Assembly: GCA_000263395.1 (NCBI GenBank)
Contig: AJXE01000029.1
Span: 1-39,053, forward strand
DNA from: Stutzerimonas stutzeri TS44
GTDB taxonomy: Bacteria; Pseudomonadota; Gammaproteobacteria; Pseudomonadales; Pseudomonadaceae
Length of the DNA: 39,053 bases
Reading direction: 5' to 3'
This document shows positions 6,509 to 20,582 of this stretch, in pieces. The notes beneath the pieces were generated by a model that saw only the letters and a list, made by a program, of their open reading frames with translations, was not told the origin of the DNA and ran no database searches. Both the position numbers and the translations under genes were made by a program. The stretch's first letter is position 1. Every line of letters starts with the position of its first letter.

Positions 6509-7951
6509 TCTGCATGACGAAAAAGCCCCGGTAATCCGGGGCTTTTTCATTTCTGGCGAGCGCCAGGCCTCGGCTCCTTCGAACCAGGCCAGTTTTTCAC
6601 GCAGCTGCACCACCTCGCCGACGATCAGCAGAGTCGGTGCCTGGACTTCCTGCGCGGCGATCAGCTCCGGCAGCTCGGCCAACGTGCCGGTGAACACCCG
6701 CTGGGTGCGCGTCGTGCCCTGCTGCACCAGCGCGGCGGGGGTGTGCGCGGCACGACCGTGAGCGATCAGTTCGCGGCAGATCACCGGCAACCCGACCAGC
6801 CCCATGTAGAACACCAGGGTCTGCGCCGGCGCCGCCAGCTCCGTCCACGGCAGATCACAGGTGCCGTCCTTGAGATGGCCGGTGACGAAGCGCACCGATT
6901 GCGCGTGGTCGCGATGGGTCAGCGGAATCCCCGCGTAGGCGGCGCAACCGCTGGCCGCCGTGATGCCCGGGACCACCTGGAACGGCACGCCGTTGGCGGC
7001 CAGCTCTTCGATTTCCTCGCCGCCACGACCGAAGATGAACGGATCACCGCCCTTCAGGCGCAGCACGCGCTTGCCCTGCCGGGCCAGCTCGACGAGCTTC
7101 TGGTTGATCTGCTCCTGCGGCACCGCATGGTCGGAGCGCTGCTTGCCGACATAGATGCGATCGGCATCACGCCGGCACAGGTCGACGATCGCCGGTGCGA
7201 CCAGACGGTCGTAGAGCACCACGTCGGCCTGCTGCATCAGCCGCAGCGCACGGAAGGTCAGCAGATCGGGATCGCCCGGGCCGGCACCGACCAGATAGAC
7301 CTCACCCAGCGCCCGCGGCGCGGCGCCGGCGAGCTTTTCCGCCAGCAGGCGCTCGGCCTCGGCGGTGCGCCCGGCCAGCGCCTGTTCGGCGATGGGGCCC
7401 TGGAACGCTTCCTCCCAGAACACCCGGCGCTGTTGGACGTCGGAGAACTTCGCCTTGACCTTGGCACGAAACTGCTTGGCCAATCCAGCGAGCTGGCCAT
7501 AGGCCGCCGGAATCCAGGTTTCGATACGCGCCCGGATCAATCGGGCCAGCACCGGGGCATCGCCACCGCTGGAGACTGCGATCACCAGCGGCGAGCGATC
7601 GACGATGGCCGGAAAGATCACGCTGCACAACTCCGGCGAATCCACCACGTTGACCGGTACGCCCAACGCGCGGGCATCCTGCGAGACACGCGCGTTGAGC
7701 GGCTGGTCGTCGGTGGCGGCAATCGCCAGCACGCAGCCGGCGAGGTCGCCGTCGGCATAGCCGCGTGGCGTGATGCTTCCGCCCTGCTGCTCCACCAGCG
7801 CGACCAACTGCGGATCGAGCTGTGGCGCAACCACCCGCAGAACCGCGCCTGCCCCGGACAGCAGCCGCGCCTTGCGCAAGGCGATATCGCCACCGCCGAC
7901 GACCAGCACCAGACGGCCCTGAAGATTGTGGAACAGAGGAAGGTAATCCAT
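6494..7951 (-). CDS. cysG: Siroheme synthase CysG (485 aa as read, abnormal C-terminus)
   Basis: Trifunctional cytoplasmic enzyme that makes siroheme for sulfite and nitrite reductases from uroporphyrinogen III. Residues about 1-200 are the precorrin-2 dehydrogenase/ferrochelatase part, with the NAD-binding [15 protein letters not shown] near the start. From about 215 follows the SUMT methyltransferase, with [15 protein letters not shown], the [15 protein letters not shown] motif, and [19 protein letters not shown]. The start is placed at ATG 7951 because the family begins with a MDYLPLF-type sequence; an ATG at 7990 is in frame but not conserved. The family is about 465 residues. Here the last 20 or so are read through the terminator hairpin and into the tRNA fragment, while another frame has a TGA at 6547-6549. 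It is the last gene of the leftward cluster behind serS. Confidence 0.93.
   Translation of the reverse strand: MDYLPLFHNLQGRLVLVVGGGDIALRKARLLSGAGAVLRVVAPQLDPQLVALVEQQGGSITPRGYADGDLAGCVLAIAATDDQPLNARVSQDARALGVPVNVVDSPELCSVIFPAIVDRSPLVIAVSSGGDAPVLARLIRARIETWIPAAYGQLAGLAKQFRAKVKAKFSDVQQRRVFWEEAFQGPIAEQALAGRTAEAERLLAEKLAGAAPRALGEVYLVGAGPGDPDLLTFRALRLMQQADVVLYDRLVAPAIVDLCRRDADRIYVGKQRSDHAVPQEQINQKLVELARQGKRVLRLKGGDPFIFGRGGEEIEELAANGVPFQVVPGITAASGCAAYAGIPLTHRDHAQSVRFVTGHLKDGTCDLPWTELAAPAQTLVFYMGLVGLPVICRELIAHGRAAHTPAALVQQGTTRTQRVFTGTLAELPELIAAQEVQAPTLLIVGEVVQLREKLAWFEGAEAWRSPEMKKPRITGAFSSCRWRRR
6519..6548. terminator. Bidirectional rho-independent terminator (tRNA-Ser / cysG)
   Basis: A perfect 13-bp stem, GAAAAAGCCCCGG (6519-6531) with CCGGGGCTTTTTC (6536-6548), has a TAAT loop and T-runs on both strands. 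It would terminate the tRNA on the plus strand and cysG on the minus strand. It lies inside the cysG reading frame as it stands. Confidence 0.92.
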
Positions 7952-8095
7952 GCGGCTCGATCCCGATTTCAGCTCAGTAGATAGGGGCATCTGAGCCGAT
8001 CGGCATCGGCCTGCCCCTGTCGAAAATCAAGGATGGGCCATTTGTCGCAACGCCACGCGAAGGCCGCGCGGCGCCCGCACCCATCTGCCCGAGGC

Positions 8096-9427
<1,332 letters not shown>

Positions 9428-9447
9428 TTACTTGAAGCCGCGCGGGT

Positions 9448-9822
9448 TCATAACCTTGCCAGCACCAGTCCGGCCCAGGCCGCCAGCAGGCCGCCGAGCA
9501 CGCTGGCGGCGAGGTAGCCGAAAGCGATTGCAATCTGTCCGCTTTCCAGCAGCCGCAAGGCATCCAGCGAGAAGCTGGAGAAGGTCGTCAACGCGCCGAG
9601 GAAACCGATGATCAGCGCGCCCCGCAGCTCCGGCGAGATCTCCGGGCGCAGCAGGAAGGCCGCGTAGAGATAGCCGATCAGCAGGCATCCGACCAGATTG
9701 ACCGCCAGCGTGGCCAGATAGAAGTGTCGCGGCCACTGGGTGCTGACCCAGTTGGCGATGGCGAAGCGCAGCAGCGTGCCGATCACGCCGCCGCAGGTGA
9801 CGGCCAGGGCCATGCGGATCAT
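9448..9822 (-). CDS. crcB: Fluoride ion channel CrcB (Fluc)
   Basis: A 124-residue inner-membrane protein with four predicted hydrophobic segments that forms a dual-topology dimeric fluoride channel. The family signature [15 protein letters not shown] lies around residues 74-88, and the [10 protein letters not shown] motif in the first helix. The ATG at 9822 overlaps the rarA stop by 4 nt (9819-9822), so translation is probably coupled. No fluoride riboswitch could precede it in this arrangement, because it is embedded within the rarA unit. The length is normal and no key residue appears lost. Confidence 0.95.
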   Translation of the reverse strand: MIRMALAVTCGGVIGTLLRFAIANWVSTQWPRHFYLATLAVNLVGCLLIGYLYAAFLLRPEISPELRGALIIGFLGALTTFSSFSLDALRLLESGQIAIAFGYLAASVLGGLLAAWAGLVLARL

Positions 9823-11144
9823 GGCTTTCTCCGTTGCAGCGGGCTTTCACGATCGAGCCGCGCCAGGTGTTCGAGCTTGTCGCGGATCTTGCTTTCCAGC
9901 CCGCGCGCAACCGGGTGGTAATAGCGGCGCGGCTCCATCGCCTCGGGGAAGTAATCCTCGCCCGCGGCATAGGCGTCCGGCTCGTCGTGGGCGTAGCGGT
10001 ACTCGTTGCCGTAGCCCAGCTCCTTCATCAATCGGGTCGGAGCGTTACGCAGGTGCAGCGGCACCTCCTGCGAGCCGTTTTCGGCAGCATCGCGCATGGC
10101 CGCCTTGAACGCGGTGTAGACGGCGTTGCTCTTGGGCGCGCAGGCGAGATAGACGATCGCCTGCGCCACCGCCAGCTCGCCCTCCGGGCTACCCAGGCGC
10201 TCCTGCACGTCCCAGGCGTTCAGGCACAGCGGCAGCGCCCGCGGATCGGCGTTGCCGATTTCCTCGCTGGCCATGCGCACCACGCGTCGGGCGATGTACA
10301 ACGGATCGCAGCCGCCATCGAGCATGCGGGCGAACCAGTAGAGCGCGGCGTCCGGGTTGGAGCCGCGTACCGATTTGTGCAGCGCCGAGATCTGGTCGTA
10401 GAACGCCTCGCCGCCCTTGTCGAAGCGCCGGCGGCTGTCGCCGAGCAGGTTCTGCAGCAGGTCGGTACTGATGGTGCCACCCTGCTCGGCCAGGTCGGAG
10501 GCGTTCTCCAGCAGGTTGAGCAGGCGGCGACCATCGCCATCGGCCGCCGCCAGCAGCATCTGGAAGCTCTCTTCCGGCAGCTCGAGATGCAGATCGCCGA
10601 GACCCTTCGGCTCGCTCAGCGCCCGCCCGACCAGCTTGCGCAACGCGGCTTCGTCGAGGCTCTTGAGCACATAGACGCGCGCCCGCGAAAGCAGCGCGTT
10701 GTTCAGCTCGAAGGAAGGATTCTCGGTGGTGGCGCCGATGAAGATCAGCGTGCCGTCTTCCACGTAGGGCAGGAACGCGTCCTGCTGGGACTTGTTGAAG
10801 CGATGCACCTCGTCGACGAACAGGATTGTGCGCCGGCCGTACTGCGCTGCCTGCTGCCTGGCGATCTCTACGGCCTGGCGAATCTCCTTGACCCCGGCCA
10901 GCACCGCCGAAACCGTCTCGAAATGCGCGTCGGAGACCTTGGCCAGCAGCCGTGCCAGCGTGGTCTTGCCGACACCCGGCGGCCCCCAGAACACCATCGA
11001 GTGCAACGCGCCCTGCTCCAGCGCCTCACGCAGCGGCTTGCCGCGCGCGAGCAGATGCTCCTGCCCGACGTACTCGTCGAGGCTGGCCGGGCGCAACCGC
11101 GCGGCGAGCGGCTGGGCAACGGGTTCGCGGCTGAACAGGTCCAT
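9819..11144 (-). CDS. rarA: Replication-associated recombination protein A (RarA/MgsA)
   Basis: An AAA+ ATPase that acts at stalled replication forks and single-stranded gaps and interacts with SSB. It has 441 residues. Walker A is GPPGVGKT at about 54-61 and Walker B ILFVDE at about 107-112, followed by the sensor region [11 protein letters not shown]. The C-terminal half carries the family segments [18 protein letters not shown] and [13 protein letters not shown], which belong to the tetramerisation and clamp-loader-like domains. The start at 11144 follows lolA by 59 bp. In Pseudomonas this gene typically lies between lolA and serS, as here. crcB is inserted between rarA and serS and overlaps rarA by 4 nt. 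Confidence 0.95.
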   Translation of the reverse strand: MDLFSREPVAQPLAARLRPASLDEYVGQEHLLARGKPLREALEQGALHSMVFWGPPGVGKTTLARLLAKVSDAHFETVSAVLAGVKEIRQAVEIARQQAAQYGRRTILFVDEVHRFNKSQQDAFLPYVEDGTLIFIGATTENPSFELNNALLSRARVYVLKSLDEAALRKLVGRALSEPKGLGDLHLELPEESFQMLLAAADGDGRRLLNLLENASDLAEQGGTISTDLLQNLLGDSRRRFDKGGEAFYDQISALHKSVRGSNPDAALYWFARMLDGGCDPLYIARRVVRMASEEIGNADPRALPLCLNAWDVQERLGSPEGELAVAQAIVYLACAPKSNAVYTAFKAAMRDAAENGSQEVPLHLRNAPTRLMKELGYGNEYRYAHDEPDAYAAGEDYFPEAMEPRRYYHPVARGLESKIRDKLEHLARLDRESPLQRRKP

Positions 11145-11203
11145 CGCGGACGGCTACCTCTGCTGGCGAGGCCAGGAACAATCGGGCCTCGGGGATCGAT
11201 CGG

Positions 11204-11830
11204 TCACTCGGAAATGACGTCGGTGCCTGCGGGAATCTCGAAGGTGAACAGATCGGCCTTCAGCGGCTGATTCATCTTCACCCCCATGAACAGGATGTTG
11301 GTGCGCTGGCCGACACTGTCGATCAGCTGCATGTCGTTGATCACCCCGCCCCGGAACGACAGGCGCAGGTTGTCGAACAGCGTGTCCTTGGCCTTGGGCT
11401 TGAGCGTGAAGTCGACCACATCGCCCGCCTCCTTGTGAGAGACCTCGAAGTTCTCGCTGATGGTCGATACGTCGCCCGACAGCAGCAGCGCCGGCGTATG
11501 GGTCAGGCGCTGGTCAAGCTTCTGGATGGTGACCTGCTCCAGGTCCGGGTCATACAGCCAGACCTTTTCGCCGTTGGAGACCAGCAGCTGCTCCATCGGC
11601 GCGTCGGTATGCCAGCGAAACTGTCCGGGGCGCTTGAGCGCCAGCTCGCCGGAGGTTTCCTGCAGCTGGGTGCCACTACCATCGAGCGACAACTGAGAGA
11701 AGCGTCCGGTCAGAGTCTCGGCCTGGCTGAGCAGCCCGGTGAGGCGCTTGGTCGATGCCGCCTGGTCGGCCTGTGCCGGAGCCAGCGCGACCAGCAGGAC
11801 GGATGCACACAGCAAACGGATCAATTGCAT
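11204..11830 (-). CDS. lolA: Outer-membrane lipoprotein carrier protein LolA
   Basis: A periplasmic chaperone that takes lipoproteins from the LolCDE complex and hands them to LolB at the outer membrane. The ATG at 11830 gives 208 residues and a proper signal peptide ([21 protein letters not shown], cleavage before DQAAS). A TTG at 11851 would overlap ftsK by 4 nt but would put seven residues before the signal. The mature part shows the LolA pattern: [49 protein letters not shown]. Only 17 bp separate it from ftsK, with a GAGGG site within that gap, so the two are co-transcribed. Confidence 0.95.
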   Translation of the reverse strand: MQLIRLLCASVLLVALAPAQADQAASTKRLTGLLSQAETLTGRFSQLSLDGSGTQLQETSGELALKRPGQFRWHTDAPMEQLLVSNGEKVWLYDPDLEQVTIQKLDQRLTHTPALLLSGDVSTISENFEVSHKEAGDVVDFTLKPKAKDTLFDNLRLSFRGGVINDMQLIDSVGQRTNILFMGVKMNQPLKADLFTFEIPAGTDVISE

Positions 11831-11847
11831 GAAGCCCTCGAAGCGAG

Positions 11848-14253
<2,406 letters not shown>

Positions 14254-14456
14254 AACGCTGTATTTCCTGCGCCTGCGGCGCCTCGATGAACCGTAGTCAG
14301 CCAGAACCTCGGCATTGTACGGGTTTGTCGGTTCGATCGCATGCCGGTTCCGCGCCGGCTTGGGCTTTTGGCAATGCTTCGGTGTAGCATAAACGCCGGT
14401 TTTCGCAGCGCGGCTCGACTGGAGCACGCTTCTCTATTTGCAACAAAGGCTTATGA

Positions 14457-15413
<957 letters not shown>

Positions 15414-15419
15414 CCGTTC

Positions 15420-15439
15420 GGCGGGGCCGTCGCCCCGCC
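15420..15439 (+). terminator. GC-rich hairpin between trxB and aat
   Basis: GGCGGGGC (15420-15427) pairs perfectly with GCCCCGCC (15432-15439) across a CGTC loop. There is no T-tract. It ends 7 nt before the aat start codon, so it may protect the trxB mRNA end, attenuate readthrough or influence aat initiation, rather than terminate fully. Confidence 0.5.
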
Positions 15440-15446
15440 CTCCACT

Positions 15447-16127
15447 ATGCTGACCTGGCTGCAACGCGATTCACTCGCCTTCCCTCCACTGGAAAAGGCA
15501 CTGCGCGACCCCAACGGCTTGCTGGCGGCCGGCGGCGACCTGAGCCCGCAACGCCTACTCGCCGCCTATCGCCACGGCTGCTTCCCCTGGTACCAGCAGG
15601 GACAGCCGCTGCTGTGGTGGTCACCCGACCCGCGAACGGTGCTTTACCCGCACGAACTGCATGTCTCGCGCAGCCTGCACAAGCGCATGCGCCAGGCCAC
15701 CTATCGCGTCACCTTCGACCACGCGTTTCGCACGGTGATCGAAAACTGCGCCGCACCGCGCAGCTACGCCGAGGGCACCTGGATCACCCGCGAGATGCAA
15801 CTGGCCTATTGCCATCTCCATGACATGGGCGTTGCACACTCCGTGGAGGTCTGGCACGACGACGAGCTGGTCGGCGGACTCTATGGACTGGCCCTCGGTC
15901 GCCTGTTCTTCGGCGAATCCATGTTCAGCCGCGCCACCGACGCCTCGAAAGTGGGCTTCGCCACACTGGTCGAGCACCTGCGCGACTGGGGCTTCGAACT
16001 GATCGATTGCCAGATGCCAACGCAGCACCTGGCCAGTTTCGGCGCCCGGGCGATACCGCGCGCGACCTTTGCACAGGCGCTCGCGACTCACCTCGATCAA
16101 CCCAGCCGAGCCGACTGGCGCGTCTAG
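15447..16127 (+). CDS. aat: Leucyl/phenylalanyl-tRNA-protein transferase
   Basis: Transfers Leu or Phe from aminoacyl-tRNA to proteins with N-terminal Lys or Arg, producing N-degrons read by ClpS. The 226-residue length is normal. Family signatures are present: the N-terminal [22 protein letters not shown], then [20 protein letters not shown], and the GNAT-like core with [18 protein letters not shown] and [19 protein letters not shown]. The start ATG at 15447 fits the family N-terminus, but no Shine-Dalgarno sequence is visible; a hairpin and CCGCCCTCCACT precede it. It forms a unit with bpt downstream and lies near clpS-clpA, its pathway partners. Confidence 0.96.
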   Translation: MLTWLQRDSLAFPPLEKALRDPNGLLAAGGDLSPQRLLAAYRHGCFPWYQQGQPLLWWSPDPRTVLYPHELHVSRSLHKRMRQATYRVTFDHAFRTVIENCAAPRSYAEGTWITREMQLAYCHLHDMGVAHSVEVWHDDELVGGLYGLALGRLFFGESMFSRATDASKVGFATLVEHLRDWGFELIDCQMPTQHLASFGARAIPRATFAQALATHLDQPSRADWRV

Positions 16128-16179
16128 TCGGGCATGACAAGCTGACCTACACTGATCGCAAGATTTGCGAGAGTTGACC

Positions 16180-16887
16180 ATGACCTCCCTGGCCCGCCTC
16201 AAGTTCTATGCGACACAGCCGCACCCCTGCAGTTACCTGCCCGACGAGCAGGCAACCACGCTGTTTCTCGACCCCAGCCAGCCGATGGATGTGCAGGTCT
16301 ACGCAGAACTTTCGGAAATGGGCTTTCGGCGTAGCGGCGATCACCTGTATCGCCCTCACTGCCAGCGCTGCTCGGCCTGCATTCCGGCGCGCATTCCGGC
16401 CACGGGCATCAATCTGAGCCGTCAGCAGAAGCGCATTCTCAAGCGAAACGCCGACCTGCAGGTCAGGCCCGTTCAGCCGGCGTTCACCGAGGAGTACTAC
16501 GCGCTTTACGCCAGCTACATCGAGAAACGCCACGCCGACGGCGACATGTATCCGCCGAGTCGCGACCAGTTCAATACCTTCCTCGTTCGCGACCTGTCGT
16601 TCTGTCGTTTCTATGAGTTTCGCCTGGACGGTCACCTGAAGGCCCTGGCAGTCACCGATGTGCTGCCCAACGGCCTCTCGGCGGTGTACACGTTCTACGA
16701 TCCCGCCGACGAACGGCGCAGCCTGGGCCGCTATGCCATCCTCTGGCAGATCGGCGAGGCCGCGCGCCTCGGGCTGAAGGCAGTCTATCTGGGCTACTGG
16801 ATCAAGAACTGCCGCAAGATGAATTACAAGACCGAGTACCGCCCCATCGAACTGCTGGTCAACCAGCGCTGGGTGACGCTCAGCTGA
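16180..16887 (+). CDS. bpt: Aspartate/glutamate leucyltransferase (Bpt, ATE-like)
   Basis: Transfers Leu from Leu-tRNA to N-terminal Asp or Glu, extending the set of substrates for ClpS/ClpAP. The ATG at 16180 gives the usual 235 residues; a TTG at 16165 in the same frame is not needed. Family features: the N-terminal CSYLPDEQA with cysteine, the [12 protein letters not shown] cysteine cluster around residues 64-75, and the C-terminal GNAT-type core with [23 protein letters not shown] and [15 protein letters not shown]. It follows aat after 52 bp in the same direction and precedes infA. Confidence 0.94.
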   Translation: MTSLARLKFYATQPHPCSYLPDEQATTLFLDPSQPMDVQVYAELSEMGFRRSGDHLYRPHCQRCSACIPARIPATGINLSRQQKRILKRNADLQVRPVQPAFTEEYYALYASYIEKRHADGDMYPPSRDQFNTFLVRDLSFCRFYEFRLDGHLKALAVTDVLPNGLSAVYTFYDPADERRSLGRYAILWQIGEAARLGLKAVYLGYWIKNCRKMNYKTEYRPIELLVNQRWVTLS

Positions 16888-16892
16888 AGCCC

Positions 16893-16921
16893 TTGGCTCA
16901 TCCTGCCATTTCGGGCACAAT
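16893..16921 (+). promoter_or_regulatory. Candidate infA promoter
   Basis: TTGGCT (16893-16898) and CACAAT (16916-16921) are separated by 17 bp, giving a leader of about 57 nt before infA. The position directly after the bpt stop suggests that infA has its own promoter. Confidence 0.45.
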
Positions 16922-16984
16922 GCTTGCCGCTTTTGCCTGGGCGTGCTTGCACCGGGCTCTTCTTGATATCGAGGACTTTACTGA

Positions 16985-17203
16985 ATGTCGAAAGAAGACA
17001 GCTTCGAAATGGAAGGTACTGTCGTCGACACCCTGCCTAACACCATGTTTCGCGTGGAGTTGGAAAATGGGCACGTCGTTACTGCGCACATCTCCGGAAA
17101 GATGCGCAAGAACTACATCCGGATTCTTACCGGTGACAAGGTTCGCGTGGAGCTGACCCCTTACGATCTGAGCAAGGGTCGCATCACCTACCGCGCTCGT
17201 TAA
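16985..17203 (+). CDS. infA: Translation initiation factor IF-1
   Basis: A 72-residue single OB-fold protein that binds the A site of the 30S subunit and helps IF-2 and IF-3 in start selection. The sequence matches the family from end to end: [62 protein letters not shown]. It starts at ATG 16985 and is followed at once by a strong terminator, so it forms a short transcript of its own or ends the aat-bpt unit. Confidence 0.98.
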
Positions 17204-17221
17204 GCGAGTCGCGAGAAAAAC

Positions 17222-17244
17222 GCCCGGTCCTCCCGGGCTTTTTT
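17222..17244 (+). terminator. infA rho-independent terminator
   Basis: GCCCGG (17222-17227) pairs with CCGGGC (17233-17238), followed by six T (17239-17244). It begins 18 bp after the infA stop. Confidence 0.92.
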
Positions 17245-17278
17245 GTGCCCGTATTCATTTCGGGAATCCAGAAAGCAG

Positions 17279-17302
17279 AACGCCCGGCCGAGGCCAGGCG
17301 TT
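17279..17302 (-). terminator. Hairpin after clpA, probable terminator
   Basis: AACGCC (17279-17284) pairs with GGCGTT (17297-17302), with an inner GGCC/GGCC stem after one G-T type mismatch. It lies 15 bp beyond the clpA stop in the direction of clpA. The following T-content is weak on the minus strand. Confidence 0.6.
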
Positions 17303-17317
17303 CGCCAAGGGTATCGA

Positions 17318-19588
17318 TCAAGCCAGCTCGACAGCCGTTTCGAAGTCGAAAAACAGCTCGCCGTCACGCATATCGACATGCACGACGCCGCCATGCTCGG
17401 CCAACTCTCCGAAGAGGATCTCCTCGGCCAGCGGGCGCTTGATCTTGTCCTGGATCAGCCTTGCCATCGGTCGCGCGCCCATACGCGCATCGTAGCCATG
17501 CTCGGCCAGCCAGCCCCGTGCAGCGTCAGTGACCTCGAGCGTCACGTGCTTGTCCTCGAGCTGCGCCTGCAGCTCGATGAGGAACTTGTCGACGATGCTC
17601 TTGATGACGTCGTGGCCCAGCCGACCGAACTGGATGATGGTATCCAGACGGTTGCGGAATTCCGGCGTGAAGCTCTTCTTGATGACCTCCATCGCATCCG
17701 AAGCGTGATCCTGCAAGGTGAAGCCAATCGAGGCGCGCGCCGCGGTTTCCGCCCCCGCATTCGTGGTCATGATGATGATCACGTTGCGGAAATCGGCCTT
17801 GCGCCCGTTGTTATCGGTCAGCGTGCCGTGATCCATGACCTGCAACAGCAGGTTGAACACCTCTGGATGCGCCTTCTCGATCTCGTCGAGCAACAGCACG
17901 CAGTGCGGCTGTTTGGTAATGGCCTCGGTCAGCAAGCCGCCCTGGTCGAACCCGACATACCCCGGAGGCGCACCGATCAGGCGCGATACCGTATGCCGCT
18001 CCATGTACTCGGACATGTCGAATCGAATCAACTCGATCCCCAGCGCCCGAGCCAGCTGCCTGGCCGCCTCGGTCTTGCCGACGCCCGTCGGACCGGCAAA
18101 AAGGAACGATCCCACCGGCTTGTCCGGCGCCTTCAGCCCAGCACGTGAAAGCTTGATCGCGGTTGCGAGCGAATCGATGGCATCGTCCTGGCCGAATACC
18201 GTGAGCTTCAGATCACGCTCCAGGTTGCGCAGCAGTTCCTTGTCGGAACTGCTCACATGCTTTGGAGGAATGCGCGCGATCTTGGCGACGATATCCTCGA
18301 TCTGCTGCACATCGATCAGCTTCGCCCGTCGCTCTTCAGGCTGCAGGCGCTGGAACGCGCCCGCCTCGTCGACGACATCGATCGCCTTATCGGGCATATG
18401 ACGATCATTGATGTAACGCGAAGCCAGCTCAGCCGCGGCCCGAAGCGCCTCGTCGCTGTATTCGATGTGGTGATGCTGCTCGAAACGCCCCTTCAGACCG
18501 CGCAGGATGCCCACGGTGTCTTCCACCGAGGGCTCCGATACATCGACTTTCTGGAAACGTCGGGCCAGCGCGCGATCCTTCTCGAAGATGCCGCGAAACT
18601 CTTGGAACGTCGTCGAGCCGATGCAACGAATCTCACCGGAGGAAAGCAGCGGCTTGAGCAGATTGGACGCATCCATCACACCGCCCGATGCCGCTCCGGC
18701 GCCAATGATGGTGTGGATTTCGTCGATGAAAAGAATGGCCTGCGGGCGCTTGCGCAGTTCATGCAGCAATGCCTTGAAGCGCTTCTCGAAATCACCGCGA
18801 TACTTCGTGCCCGCGAGCAGCGCACCGAGGTCGAGCGAATACACGACGCTGTCGCTCAACAGGTCGGGCACCTGATTGTCGACGATTCGCTTGGCAAGCC
18901 CCTCGGCAATGGCGGTTTTCCCGACACCGGCCTCACCGACCAGCAGCGGGTTGTTCTTGCGCCGGCGCGCGAGGATCTGCGCAACGCGCTCGACCTCGTG
19001 CTCACGCCCCACTAGTGGGTCTATCCGCCCCTGACGCGCCAGTTCATTGAGGTTGCTGGCGTAGGCATCCAGCGGATTGCTTGCGGAGGCTGGATCGCCC
19101 CCCTCTTCATCCTGCATCTCGGCGTCGTTCTCAGGGTTTCCGGCATTGCCGGGAACCTTGGAAATTCCGTGCGCGATATAGTTGACCACATCGATACGGG
19201 CCACATTCTGCTGCTTGAGCAGGAATACCGCCTGGCTTTCCTGCTCGCTGAAAATGGCCACCAGCACGTTGGCACCGGTAACTTCACGCTTGCCGGAGCT
19301 TTGCACATGAAAAACTGCGCGCTGCAGAACGCGCTGGAACCCCAGCGTAGGCTGTGTCTCCCGCTCCTCGTCATGCGGAGGAATCAGGGGGGTGGTGGAG
19401 TCGATGAATTCCTGCAGATCACGCCGCAGCTTGTCCAGGCTGGCACCGCATGCACGCAATACGGTTGCGGCCGCTTCATTGTCCAGCAAAGCCAGCAGGA
19501 GATGCTCAACCGTCATGAATTCATGACGCTTGGCGCGGGCCTCTTTGAAAGCCAGATTCAGAGTGACTTCGAGCTCACGGTTCAACAT
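17318..19588 (-). CDS. clpA: ATP-dependent Clp protease ATP-binding subunit ClpA
   Basis: A hexameric unfoldase that feeds substrates into ClpP. The start is ATG 19588 ([14 protein letters not shown]), giving 756 residues, as expected; the open frame upstream has only non-conserved sequence that overlaps clpS. The N-domain (1-140) binds ClpS. AAA-1 has Walker A GEAGVGKT (218-225) and Walker B ILFIDE (285-290); AAA-2 has Walker A GPTGVGKT (499-506) and VLLLDE. The IGF tripeptide at 621-623 is the ClpP-docking loop. An acidic linker lies around 150-170. It follows clpS by 28 bp and is co-transcribed with it. clpP is not in the window. Confidence 0.97.
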   Translation of the reverse strand: MLNRELEVTLNLAFKEARAKRHEFMTVEHLLLALLDNEAAATVLRACGASLDKLRRDLQEFIDSTTPLIPPHDEERETQPTLGFQRVLQRAVFHVQSSGKREVTGANVLVAIFSEQESQAVFLLKQQNVARIDVVNYIAHGISKVPGNAGNPENDAEMQDEEGGDPASASNPLDAYASNLNELARQGRIDPLVGREHEVERVAQILARRRKNNPLLVGEAGVGKTAIAEGLAKRIVDNQVPDLLSDSVVYSLDLGALLAGTKYRGDFEKRFKALLHELRKRPQAILFIDEIHTIIGAGAASGGVMDASNLLKPLLSSGEIRCIGSTTFQEFRGIFEKDRALARRFQKVDVSEPSVEDTVGILRGLKGRFEQHHHIEYSDEALRAAAELASRYINDRHMPDKAIDVVDEAGAFQRLQPEERRAKLIDVQQIEDIVAKIARIPPKHVSSSDKELLRNLERDLKLTVFGQDDAIDSLATAIKLSRAGLKAPDKPVGSFLFAGPTGVGKTEAARQLARALGIELIRFDMSEYMERHTVSRLIGAPPGYVGFDQGGLLTEAITKQPHCVLLLDEIEKAHPEVFNLLLQVMDHGTLTDNNGRKADFRNVIIIMTTNAGAETAARASIGFTLQDHASDAMEVIKKSFTPEFRNRLDTIIQFGRLGHDVIKSIVDKFLIELQAQLEDKHVTLEVTDAARGWLAEHGYDARMGARPMARLIQDKIKRPLAEEILFGELAEHGGVVHVDMRDGELFFDFETAVELA

Positions 19589-19616
19589 AGCTTCACCTCT
19601 TCCCCAGCAATCGGAG

Positions 19617-19976
19617 TTAACCGTCCTTCTCGATCTCACAAAGCAGCGGGTGCTGGCATTCCCTTGCATATTGATTGACTTGCAACGCTTTGGTTTCAGC
19701 CACGTCCCGTGTGTAGGTACCACACACCGCACGGCCCTCCGTATGCACGGCCAACATGATCCGCGTCGCCACTTCCCGATTGTGATTGAAGATGCCTTCC
19801 AGCACCTCGACGACGAAATCCATTGGCGTGTAGTCGTCGTTGAACATGACCACCTTGTACATCGGTGGTGCCTTCAGCTCCGGCTTGGCTTCCTGCACCG
19901 CCAGGCTGGAGGCATCGTCCTCTTCTCGTTCGGAATCCTGATTGAATGTTAGTCGAATCTGGGCAAATGCACGCAT
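19617..19976 (-). CDS. clpS: ATP-dependent Clp protease adaptor ClpS
   Basis: An adaptor that recognises N-terminal Leu, Phe, Tyr and Trp and delivers such proteins to ClpA. It has 119 residues: a flexible, acidic N-terminal extension (1-35) needed for delivery, then the core with [23 protein letters not shown], which forms the hydrophobic pocket with the Asp-Asp pair, [20 protein letters not shown], and the C-terminal [11 protein letters not shown]. It starts at ATG 19976. It is divergent from cspD across about 210 bp and heads the clpS-clpA unit. Confidence 0.97.
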   Translation of the reverse strand: MRAFAQIRLTFNQDSEREEDDASSLAVQEAKPELKAPPMYKVVMFNDDYTPMDFVVEVLEGIFNHNREVATRIMLAVHTEGRAVCGTYTRDVAETKALQVNQYARECQHPLLCEIEKDG

Positions 19977-20047
19977 GCGGATACGGTTCTGGTCATGGCG
20001 CCGGGGCCGGGTAAATGAACGGGCTAACAGCCAGCTGACGAGTCGCC

Positions 20048-20075
20048 TTGACTATCGGCAAAACGATGATACAAA
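20048..20075 (+). promoter_or_regulatory. Candidate cspD promoter
   Basis: TTGACT (20048-20053), a 16-bp spacer and TACAAA (20070-20075) preceded by TG (20067-20068, extended -10) form a good sigma-70 site. The leader would be about 110 nt. It contains a 12-bp palindrome TCCACTAGTGGA (20155-20166) just before the ribosome binding site. Confidence 0.5.
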
Positions 20076-20189
20076 CAGTAAGTGCCTATATCGGGCAAAT
20101 GGGTTGCGCGCAATGAAGGCCAAGGCTGCAAGCGCGGAATGAAATGGATGTTACTCCACTAGTGGACTCCTTTGCAGAGGGACAACAGC

Positions 20190-20450
20190 ATGCTAAGCGG
20201 TAAGGTCAAGTGGTTCAACAACGCCAAGGGCTACGGCTTCATCGTAGCAGACGGCGGTGATGAGGACCTGTTCGCCCACTACTCCGCCATCCAGATGGAA
20301 GGCTATCGAACTCTCAAAGCTGGGCAAGCAGTCATGTTCAACATCCTGCAGGGTCCGAAGGGCCTTCACGCAACAGAGATACGGCCTCAACAGGTATCGG
20401 CGGAGGTCACAACCCCGACAGCTCAGGCCGCCACTCCGGTAGACGCCTAA
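20190..20450 (+). CDS. cspD: Cold-shock domain protein CspD
   Basis: A small cytoplasmic single-stranded nucleic-acid-binding protein; in E. coli CspD rises in stationary phase and slows replication. The ATG at 20190, with a GAGGG site upstream, gives 86 residues; a TTG at 20172 is in frame but not conserved. The cold-shock domain covers residues 1-67 with RNP1 KGYGFIVADG and the second RNP-like segment DLFAHYSAI; a short Thr/Pro/Ala-rich tail follows, typical for pseudomonads. It is divergent from clpS. A strong terminator follows. Confidence 0.95.
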   Translation: MLSGKVKWFNNAKGYGFIVADGGDEDLFAHYSAIQMEGYRTLKAGQAVMFNILQGPKGLHATEIRPQQVSAEVTTPTAQAATPVDA

Positions 20451-20465
20451 GCGCCAGCCGAATAC

Positions 20466-20494
20466 AAAAAGGCCGATCAATGATCGGCCTTTTT
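20466..20494 (+). terminator. cspD rho-independent terminator
   Basis: AAAAAGGCCGATC and GATCGGCCTTTTT form a perfect stem with a 3-nt loop. With A- and T-runs on both sides it can also serve icd, which ends at 20583 on the other strand. Confidence 0.93.
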
Positions 20495-20582
20495 GTTTTG
20501 GTCACCGGATAGTTCGCTCCGACCCAAACCGGACCCGCCTGCAGGCGGGCCCGGTTCGGTGAGTGCCTTTTCGGACAGCTTG

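Noticed and set aside
6743..7984. 413-codon plus-strand frame opposite cysG
   Set aside because: Antisense shadow of cysG, without a ribosome binding site or known domain.
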